DNA from: an uncultured Pseudomonadota bacterium
GTDB lineage: Bacteria > Pseudomonadota > Gammaproteobacteria > Burkholderiales > SG8-39
Direction: 5' to 3'
Assembly: GCA_903895005.1 (NCBI GenBank)
Contig: CAITSH010000266.1
Location: 1 to 5,337 of the forward strand
DNA length: 5,337 nucleotides
The stretch's first letter is position 1; each line of letters opens with the position of its first letter. A program made the translations under genes and the position numbers. Below, piece after piece: positions 1 to 5,337 of the stretch. The notes under the pieces were generated by a model that searched no databases, was not told where the DNA came from, and saw only the letters and a program-made list of their open reading frames with translations.

Positions 1-666
1 CGCGTTTGACCATTGCTTGACCAGTATTTTGACCAGTATTTGAACTCTGGATTGACCGGCGGGAACACTTTCTGCCACTTTAACTCGCGTTTTCGCAATA
101 CGCCCAGAAAAAGGCGCTGTTATTTTGCAATACGCAATTTGTGACTCTCTGAACGTAACTTGACTCTTCGCTTTATCCGCAGCCGCCGCCGCGACGGTAA
201 CCTCTAGCTCCCCAGCCGCCCCCAGAGCCTGCAGCTTCAATTTTGTCAAATGCGTCTCACGCGCGCCCCGAAATTCAGCGTCTGCTGTTTGAAGTTGTGC
301 ATCCTGCTCTGCGCAATCGAATTCGATCAACACGGCGCCGGAAGCTACTGCATCGCCAAGCCCGAAATTTATCTTCTTGATCTTGCCCGCCATTTGACTG
401 GAGAGAGTCGTTTCCTCCCCGGCCACAACTAATACCGATATGTCGCGTTGCTCAAGTGCCGATGCCTCATCAAACTGCGCATTTCGTCCGGCGCCCGCCT
501 GCGCCAATGGGGGATCCGTAGGCTTCGCAATATCTGATCGTGAACTAGAGCCAGCCTGCTGGACAGGAACCAGCGGCCCAACCTTAACGCTGCTGCCTTG
601 AGCAAAGCATCCCAAAGACAACACCATTAAACCGACCGTAAAACTGACGGAAATATTATTGAACAT
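1..666 (-). CDS. HlyD/RND-type periplasmic adaptor protein, N-terminal 222 residues (3' end outside window)
   Basis: The frame runs without a stop from ATG 664-666 to base 1. It links an inner-membrane pump to a TolC-type duct in such systems. Residues 1-22 are a hydrophobic signal peptide, probably cut after CFA. A lipobox reading at Cys20 is poor because Ser is at -3. Residues 23-68 are a flexible Pro/Ala/Gln-rich lead. The split lipoyl/barrel-sandwich domain is seen as its first half, GKIKKINFGLGDAVASGAVL (94-113), and its second half, ITAPFSGRIAKTRV (182-195). Between them residues 118-178 form the alpha-helical hairpin, short as in RND-type adaptors. Cys118 and Cys180 sit at the two ends of this hairpin. 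The gene overlaps the TolC-like frame by 11 bases. After AGQ (residue 205) the sequence SRVQILVKILVKQW is encoded by a repetitive tract and fits the family less clearly. The beta-barrel and membrane-proximal domains are expected beyond the edge. Confidence 0.85.
   Translation of the reverse strand, partial: MFNNISVSFTVGLMVLSLGCFAQGSSVKVGPLVPVQQAGSSSRSDIAKPTDPPLAQAGAGRNAQFDEASALEQRDISVLVVAGEETTLSSQMAGKIKKINFGLGDAVASGAVLIEFDCAEQDAQLQTADAEFRGARETHLTKLKLQALGAAGELEVTVAAAAADKAKSQVTFRESQIAYCKITAPFSGRIAKTRVKVAESVPAGQSRVQILVKILVKQWSNA
6..57. repeat. Periodic TTGACC direct-repeat array
   Basis: On the plus strand TTGACC occurs at 6-11, 17-22, 29-34 and 52-57, with a one-base variant TTGAAC at 40-45. 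The steps are 11, 12, 11 and 12 bases. CCAGTATTT follows two adjacent copies. It lies within the adaptor reading frame and may continue past base 1. Whether it is a protein binding array, a small tandem expansion or chance cannot be told here. Confidence 0.6.
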
Positions 667-2791
667 ACTTCGCTCCGTCCAAATTTAATACTGAAACATT
701 TCTGAACTGTACGGGCGGAAACTCGTTTTCCAGCTTTAGCTGAAGTGACTCCCCAACTGCAGTCGGCGCAAATTTTGGAGCGACAGAGAACTCTTCCGTT
801 GATGTTGGTTTCACGAGCGTCGAGGATAGTTTAAATTCCGGATTTACCTCCTGCGCGCTCCCTTGCTTCACAGCCAGCGCTCGCCCGGACTGCAACCGAA
901 GGATCGGCCCCAGGACCCGGTATGCGGCCCCTTCTCCAAGCGTTTTCCACTGTTCTTCGTCAACGGGGTCGCTCAGCATTGTCTTGAATTCGGACGAAAA
1001 TTTCTCGGCTCCAGTTGCAGTGTCCAGCAGTTTGACCTTGAGCTGGGCAGGACGTCCACCGCCTTTGGGCGGGTCCACTCTAATGTCAACAAGGATCTTC
1101 ATTTTGCTGTCTTCGACCTTACCCACTGTAAGTTTGGACTGGGTGAGAACGGACTCCAAGGAGACTCTAAATGGCGTAATGAGGTTCTCGGGAACGCCGG
1201 TTACATCCCCAACCGACATCGAAATCGATTGAGCAGGCGCCTTACTCGCGAAGTTAGCTGAATGCCATTGCACAATTTCAGACTGCATTTTGTCTGCTAG
1301 CTCTGTAGTACCTAACTTATCCGCCTGTACCACTCCGGGATCCAAACCGGTCGAGTTATATATTTTCCCAAGAGCCGCTTCTAAATTGGCGTACATGATA
1401 TCGCGGTTGATCTTACTGACCGTATAACGCCCTTTTGCGCGAATAAGCTCTAGCTCCGTATCAATTCCGACTTCGGAACTTGACTCCAAAAACTGCACGA
1501 TCTTTCGATCATCCTGGGTTGCTTCGTCCCAAACTCCATATTCATGTGCCATGAGGCTGTACCGTACCGCCGCAATACGCGTCTGCGTGAGCACGGCCAT
1601 TGCCATCGCCAACCTACGCGATTCGTCGAGGCGTGCCTGCGCTTCGTTTGCCCCCTTCACAGCCGGCAGTGAGAACATTTTTACCAGATTGAACGCAACG
1701 CCGATTCCGGCCGATGTCCAGTAATTATTCACCAGGTACTTGTTACTGTCGTAGTTCCCGGTAACGTCTAGATTCAGGCTGGGGAGCAATCCGAGAATCG
1801 CCTTGCGTGCCTCGTTTTCACTTATCCTGCCCTTGTACGCTTCCTCTGCAATTTCCGGCCGATTCCGAAGCGCGACAGACTCAAGCGCTGGAATACTTTC
1901 TTTCAAGTCGAGCGTAGCGGCCGGGAAGTCTGTGGGAGCTGTAACCAGAACCTCGATTCCAGGAGGCGCATTCACCAACGCGGCTAGTTCGATCTTCGCC
2001 TGCGCCAATTCCTCGCGCCTCAAACTGATCTGCTGCTGCAAATCAAGGAGGGAGCGTCGAAACGACGCCGTCTGCATCGGCGGAAGCAGCTTCCGACTTT
2101 CGATAATCCGCGTCTTTTCAATCGTCTGATCTACCTCGTCAAAATACGCGTCAATTGCGGGAAGAAGACGTTGAGCAGCCTCGGCACGCCACCACGCCAG
2201 CCTGACGTCCTGAATAAGATTTTGAACCGCCTTCCTGCGGCGTTCCGCAGCGATTAATTTCTGGTCTGCCAGCTGCTTAGCACGGAAATAACTAACGCCA
2301 AAATCCATCACGTTCCAGACCAGTCCGATGCTGGCAGTGTTGTGTGAACGCTCTGTGGACGCCGAAGGATTCGTAGCCGGCGTACCACTGGGTGAAAAAC
2401 CGAAACCAAATGAATCGTTGTTTCGGGTTGAGTAGCCCGCATTGACTGCAAGCTTTGGCAATAAATCAAAGCGTGCAACTTCAATTTGGGAAAGCGCCGT
2501 GGCTTCTTCCATGAGCCGCACCCGATAATCCGTCTGATACTTCACCGCCCGCGCCGTGGCCTCGTACAAACTCAACGGTTTTACAATGGGGTCTTGTCCA
2601 ACGAAGAGTTTTTCAACGGACTCCGTCGCCAACCGGTCACGCTCGGTTTTGTCGAGCTCAACGGGAGCGACTGCACAGCCGGCCAACACAAGCGCTGCTG
2701 AAAAAATACAAAGGGCGCGCGGGAACTTCCGGAAAAACACGGTCCATGGGGGCACGACGTGATGCTTCATCGGTGTCGAGGACAGTATCAT
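656..2791 (-). CDS. TolC-family outer-membrane efflux lipoprotein with a long C-terminal extension
   Basis: The product is predicted to form the outer-membrane duct of a tripartite export system. Counting 711 residues from the ATG at 2791, a Sec/lipoprotein signal (basic FRKFPR, then a hydrophobic run) ends in lipobox LAGC with Cys39. The next residue is Ala, which favours the outer membrane. Two TolC half-repeats follow: FDLLPKLAVNAGY near 108-120 with LVWNVMDFG near 157-165, and GLLPSLNLDVTGNY near 334-347 with the coiled segment after it. An NRPEI motif near 310-314 is typical of the family. The family part ends near 485. About 200 further residues (515-711) have no counterpart in classical TolC, whose mature length is under 500. 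Start choice is uncertain: a TTG at 2794 is in frame directly before, and an ATG at 2770 would give a more usual signal length with Cys32. Neither has a clear ribosome binding site. The gap to the upstream stop is 22 bases, so it is probably co-transcribed. Confidence 0.88.
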   Translation of the reverse strand: MILSSTPMKHHVVPPWTVFFRKFPRALCIFSAALVLAGCAVAPVELDKTERDRLATESVEKLFVGQDPIVKPLSLYEATARAVKYQTDYRVRLMEEATALSQIEVARFDLLPKLAVNAGYSTRNNDSFGFGFSPSGTPATNPSASTERSHNTASIGLVWNVMDFGVSYFRAKQLADQKLIAAERRRKAVQNLIQDVRLAWWRAEAAQRLLPAIDAYFDEVDQTIEKTRIIESRKLLPPMQTASFRRSLLDLQQQISLRREELAQAKIELAALVNAPPGIEVLVTAPTDFPAATLDLKESIPALESVALRNRPEIAEEAYKGRISENEARKAILGLLPSLNLDVTGNYDSNKYLVNNYWTSAGIGVAFNLVKMFSLPAVKGANEAQARLDESRRLAMAMAVLTQTRIAAVRYSLMAHEYGVWDEATQDDRKIVQFLESSSEVGIDTELELIRAKGRYTVSKINRDIMYANLEAALGKIYNSTGLDPGVVQADKLGTTELADKMQSEIVQWHSANFASKAPAQSISMSVGDVTGVPENLITPFRVSLESVLTQSKLTVGKVEDSKMKILVDIRVDPPKGGGRPAQLKVKLLDTATGAEKFSSEFKTMLSDPVDEEQWKTLGEGAAYRVLGPILRLQSGRALAVKQGSAQEVNPEFKLSSTLVKPTSTEEFSVAPKFAPTAVGESLQLKLENEFPPVQFRNVSVLNLDGAKYVQ
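673..676 (-). promoter_or_regulatory. Ribosome binding site of the adaptor gene
   Basis: GGAG lies six bases before the ATG at 664-666 on the minus strand, inside the last codons of the TolC-like gene. It supports that ATG as the adaptor start and suggests translational coupling. Confidence 0.6.
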
Positions 2792-2811
2792 CAACGAGAA
2801 TAATATACTGT
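2782..2811 (-). promoter_or_regulatory. Short inverted repeat spanning the junction of the surface-protein and TolC-like genes
   Basis: The 7-base arms ACAGTAT (2782-2788) and ATACTGT (2805-2811) are perfect complements with a 16-base spacer. The spacer contains the TTG ATG at which the TolC-like frame can start. In the transcript this could form a small hairpin with that ATG at the loop edge. The stem is short and AT-rich and has no U tract, so it is not a convincing terminator. A regulatory role is only a suggestion. Confidence 0.3.
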
Positions 2812-2813
2812 TT

Positions 2814-5337
2814 TCAAGAGCCTAGCCGATTAACCTTAGTTGATTTCGAGTCTAGTGCTTTTGCCAGTATTGGATCCTTCGTTCCCTTCACGGCTTTGAT
2901 TTGATCGGCAAATGAAAGAGCGCCTCGCGTCTCAAGCTTTGACGATCCGTCCTTGCGCAGATTTGCATCACCGCGCGAGACCTTCGTTAACATTTTCTCT
3001 TTCTCGGCGCTGAGCGAATCGTCACCATCGCCGCCATCCGAGAGCAGCGCTGGATCCGGCATGTCTGCACGCTCTCGTACCGGCGCCGCATCCTTGACCC
3101 CCAATTCAAGCCTGAATTCAATCGCGGCTTCTCTTCCCTCGGTATCTTGCGCCGTGAGCATCAAATCAAGGGACATCGGATTGCCGTCGGGTGGCACACC
3201 GCGGAACATTCCGTTAGCGGGGTCGAAGCTCAGCCAAGGTGGTAACGGGTCGCCATCGGCCATCCGAGCCTCAAGCATAACAATCACATTCGCGGCGGTA
3301 TGCGCAAACGCTTCGCGCGGTACCTGGAATTGGTCAAACCCAACCGAGTCTTTTACGCCTTGGTAAACAAAAAGCCGCGCCTGAATGTCAGCGATTGCCA
3401 CGGGCATTGAGACCCCCCCCTCTTCGGTCACTCTTACGAGGGGGAATCCCTTGCTCCCGGGCGCAACGCCGTTCCCGCCAGACTGCCCCTCATCGGTTCT
3501 CGGCTCTGCCGCAAAAGTCCGCTCTCCCACCTCCAAAGACGCTCCAGCAGGCACCGATGTTCCCGGGTTACCGCTTGTTGGCGTGCTCGGGATTCCAGGA
3601 CCGGAGCCCCTACCGGCTTCAAAGACTTGCCCGCCCGCACCAGCGCCGGTTTGTGATGGCCCCGACACCACTCCTGGCGCAACAGTGCTCGCCTCAGGCG
3701 CTTGTTGGGCAGCAGGAATTGCCCCCATCTCAAGCTTGAATGCGATCGAAGCCTCACGCCCCTCTGCGTCCCGGGCGGTTATCTGGACATCCAGCGCGAC
3801 CGGTACACTATTTGGCGGCGTTCCTTGGAACTGGCCCGTAACAGAATTAAATTGCAGCCACCCGGGTAACGGCTCACCGTCCACTTGACGAGCTTCAAGC
3901 TTTACCACCGCCGCCGGGTCTGTATGCGCGAACGCCTCTCGCGGCACCTGGAAAGTTTCAGCGCCCTTCCCGTCAACCACGCCTTCAAACACAAACAGTC
4001 GTTGCTCGTTGGGATTCTGCCCCCGATCGCCGTTCGGACTTGCGGCTTCGCTCTGCTCGACGCGTGCGAGCGGAAAACCGGCATCGTTTCCACCGAGCTC
4101 TGCAGATGAGGGCGAACCTGGTGACGTCGGCGGGAGTAAGTTAACCCCGCCTGTCAATCCTGCGCTCGAAACAGCCGCACCCGACGTTGTGGCTCCAAGT
4201 CCACCGCTCGCGGCGCCCGCCCCGCCTCCGGGAGCACCGACACCCGGGCCACCTTGCCTATCCGGTCCGGGGATCACCTGTCCACCAGCCGGAGTCGAAA
4301 GTCCGCCGACCGGTGAGTCAATAGGCCGCGCCTGATCTGAGGAGGAGACCCCCAACTCAAGTTTGAACGCAACCGAGGCCTCCCTGCCATCGGCATCTTT
4401 GGCTATTACTTCGACATCCAAGCCCCCCGAGGTCCCCTCTGGCGGAACACCTTGAAATTGCCCCGTAACCGAGTTGAATTGCAACCACGATGGCAACGCC
4501 TCTCCGGTTACCTGACGCGCTTCAAGCTTTACGATTGCCGCAGGGTCCGTATGGGCGAATGCCTCGCGAGGCAACTGGAATTGATCTGCCCCACGTCCTT
4601 CCGTGACACCTTCGAACACAAACAAACGCTGTTCGGTCGCATTGAGCGCGGATGTCGCCCCTGATGCGCCGGTCGGATCCGCTTGCGCCACCCGCACCAG
4701 CGGGAAACCAGCGTCATTTGCGTTGAGTTCCGCACCGCCGGCAGCGGTTGCGGGCAGTGCCCCGATAATATCGCCCACTGAGCCCGATGGAATCTGCCCG
4801 CCCGACGTCAATCGCTCCCCCCCGCCAAGACTGACTGGTTGGCTGAGTAACGACGAATCCGCTGGTCGGGAGGGTGCTAACGCTTGGAGACTTATAAACG
4901 ACTGCGTAACCGGCGTAACCAACACTGACGGAGCACTAGCTGGAGGAACACCACTATTGCGAGTAATCGTCGGTAGAGCGACAGGCTGATTCAACGTGGA
5001 AACGAAGGGATCGGTAGACACAGTCGTCGGTACCGCGCCAATTGGAGGCGTAACCGTGATAATTCTCGTCGCAACCGAAGCATTCCCGGCAGCATCCGTG
5101 GCAACCGCCTTCAACTCGTAATTTCCCGGCGCAAGTGGGGGGTCCACCTCCCAATAGCGGTCACGATCAGCGAGCTTGGTCTGGTCGATCAAAATTACAT
5201 TATTCGACATTGCCCTCAGCGTCACGTGCACCTGGACCGCGTTCTCTGCGCCACCGTAAAACCACAACTTGTCATCTGATGTAATGAAATCACCCGGAAC
5301 ATCCGTGTCCTCTGTGATTCCATCTATAGAGACGGTC
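2814..5337 (-). CDS. C-terminal part of a large secreted/surface protein with Ig-like and cadherin-like repeats (5' end outside window)
   Basis: The frame is open from the right edge to a TGA at 2814-2816, giving 840 visible residues. A TTG at 5267 could be taken as a start, but the codons before it read as the front of the same Ig-like domain (GITEDT, then ITSDDKL), so the gene begins beyond 5337. Visible residues 1-97 form most of a bacterial Ig-like domain ending in ATDAAGNAS and a TVTPP exit. Residues 202-329, 412-538 and 627-746 are three related cadherin-like/He_PIG repeats, each with LPxWLxF followed by GxFxGxPP. The linkers (98-201, 330-411, 539-626) are rich in Pro, Gly, Ala, Ser and Thr. 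The tail (747-840) has an acidic patch and then a Lys-rich end. No transmembrane helix, LPXTG or RTX array is visible. Such architecture is typical of giant adhesins and other exported surface proteins. The TolC-like and adaptor genes directly downstream suggest it is their substrate, which is inference. Confidence 0.85.
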   Translation of the reverse strand, partial: TVSIDGITEDTDVPGDFITSDDKLWFYGGAENAVQVHVTLRAMSNNVILIDQTKLADRDRYWEVDPPLAPGNYELKAVATDAAGNASVATRIITVTPPIGAVPTTVSTDPFVSTLNQPVALPTITRNSGVPPASAPSVLVTPVTQSFISLQALAPSRPADSSLLSQPVSLGGGERLTSGGQIPSGSVGDIIGALPATAAGGAELNANDAGFPLVRVAQADPTGASGATSALNATEQRLFVFEGVTEGRGADQFQLPREAFAHTDPAAIVKLEARQVTGEALPSWLQFNSVTGQFQGVPPEGTSGGLDVEVIAKDADGREASVAFKLELGVSSSDQARPIDSPVGGLSTPAGGQVIPGPDRQGGPGVGAPGGGAGAASGGLGATTSGAAVSSAGLTGGVNLLPPTSPGSPSSAELGGNDAGFPLARVEQSEAASPNGDRGQNPNEQRLFVFEGVVDGKGAETFQVPREAFAHTDPAAVVKLEARQVDGEPLPGWLQFNSVTGQFQGTPPNSVPVALDVQITARDAEGREASIAFKLEMGAIPAAQQAPEASTVAPGVVSGPSQTGAGAGGQVFEAGRGSGPGIPSTPTSGNPGTSVPAGASLEVGERTFAAEPRTDEGQSGGNGVAPGSKGFPLVRVTEEGGVSMPVAIADIQARLFVYQGVKDSVGFDQFQVPREAFAHTAANVIVMLEARMADGDPLPPWLSFDPANGMFRGVPPDGNPMSLDLMLTAQDTEGREAAIEFRLELGVKDAAPVRERADMPDPALLSDGGDGDDSLSAEKEKMLTKVSRGDANLRKDGSSKLETRGALSFADQIKAVKGTKDPILAKALDSKSTKVNRLGS
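3099..3458 (-). repeat. Cadherin-like/He_PIG repeat 3 of the surface protein, the most diverged
   Basis: This codes for about 120 residues from GSKGFPLVRV to RLELG. It keeps PREAFAHT, LPPWLSF, GMFRGVPP and EGREA. It loses the DPAA that follows HT in the other two, which is replaced by AANV. Its opening segment contains the G8 homopolymer run. It is the last folded module before the C-terminal tail. Confidence 0.8.
3413..3420 (-). repeat. Run of eight G (coding strand) inside the surface-protein gene
   Basis: Eight consecutive C on the plus strand read as GAG GGG GGG GTC (Glu-Gly-Gly-Val, visible residues 639-642) on the coding strand. By direct reading, loss of one G leads to a TAA at 3353-3355 and gain of one G leads to a TGA at 3388-3390. 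Either slip would remove repeat 3 and the tail. As given, the run is in frame. Confidence 0.9.
3723..4103 (-). repeat. Cadherin-like/He_PIG repeat 2 of the surface protein
   Basis: This codes for 127 residues from AELGGNDAGFPL to KLEMG, closely matching repeat 1 including PREAFAHTDPAA and LPGWLQF. In the stretch coding for PREAFAHTDPA, 6 of 11 third codon positions differ from repeat 1 while no amino acid differs. The duplication is therefore old and the protein sequence is being held constant. Confidence 0.85.
4350..4733 (-). repeat. Cadherin-like/He_PIG repeat 1 of the surface protein
   Basis: This codes for 128 residues running from AELNANDAGFPL to KLELG. It contains the block VFEGV, then LPREAFAHTDPAA, LPSWLQF, TGQFQG and a DADGREAS strand. 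LPxWLxF plus TGxFxGxPP is the usual signature of He_PIG/dystroglycan-type cadherin-like modules. Aligned by hand with repeat 2 over 95 residues from EQRLFVFEGV to the end, about 71 positions are identical. Confidence 0.85.

Noticed and set aside
95..135. Nine-base direct repeat GCAATACGC at 95-103 and 127-135
   Set aside because: There are two short copies in different codon phases within the adaptor gene. This is at the level expected by chance.
250..432. Plus-strand open frame of 60 codons opposite the adaptor
   Set aside because: It lies wholly antisense to the lipoyl/hairpin coding region, which shows clear family motifs.
863..1261. Plus-strand open frame of 132 codons opposite the TolC-like gene
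   Set aside because: It is a shadow of the TolC C-terminal extension, with no recognisable protein features and no separate regulatory signals.
2795..2813. Terminator between the surface-protein and TolC-like genes
   Set aside because: The only inverted repeat has a weak AT-rich 7-base stem, a 16-base loop and no following U run. The short gap favours co-transcription.
3434..3757. Minus-strand alternative frame of 107 codons inside the surface-protein gene
   Set aside because: It overlaps the linker and the start of repeat 3 in another frame, and its Arg-rich product has no domain. The main frame is continuous through this region, so a frameshifted gene is not needed.
3385..3888. Plus-strand open frame of 167 codons opposite the surface-protein gene
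   Set aside because: It is antisense to well-supported repeats and a Pro/Gly-rich linker. Its product is low-complexity Pro/Ser/Ala with no domain, as expected from the complement of that gene.
3099..4733. CRISPR-like or insertion-sequence repeats
   Set aside because: The repeated units are about 360-384 bases of coding sequence with divergent codons and variable linkers. They are protein domain repeats and have no terminal inverted repeats or transposase.

Overview
This window looks like part of an export or surface-display locus from a Gram-negative bacterium, most likely a member of the Pseudomonadota with moderately GC-rich DNA. That placement rests on an outer-membrane TolC-family protein, a periplasmic adaptor protein and lipoprotein/Sec signal peptides. 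Nothing here allows a genus call. All real genes are on the minus strand, so transcription runs from position 5337 toward position 1. The window is essentially all coding, with one gap of about 20 bases.

Layout in order of transcription. (1) From the right edge to 2814 lies the C-terminal 840 residues of a larger secreted or surface protein whose start is outside the window. It begins with most of one bacterial Ig-like domain. Then come three cadherin-like/putative-Ig (He_PIG/CADG type) repeats of about 120-128 residues, separated by long Pro/Gly/Ala/Ser/Thr linkers. It ends in a Lys-rich tail. (2) From about 2791 to 656 is a lipoprotein of the TolC/outer-membrane efflux protein family. It carries an extra C-terminal region of about 200 residues that classical TolC lacks. 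(3) From 666 to the left edge are the first 222 residues of a HlyD/RND-type periplasmic adaptor. Its reading frame overlaps the end of the TolC-like gene by 11 bases.

The tight spacing argues for one operon. The simplest reading is a dedicated export apparatus (outer-membrane duct plus periplasmic adaptor) sitting behind its presumed substrate, a long repetitive adhesin-like protein. The inner-membrane energy component is not in the window and would be expected past position 1. There is no array of RTX calcium repeats, only one isolated match, so this is not a textbook RTX adhesin with a standard type I system. The most notable details are the TolC C-terminal extension, a run of eight G residues in the surface-protein gene that could act as an on/off switch, an invariant PREAFAHT block in all three repeats, a cysteine pair bracketing the adaptor hairpin, and a periodic TTGACC array at the left edge.
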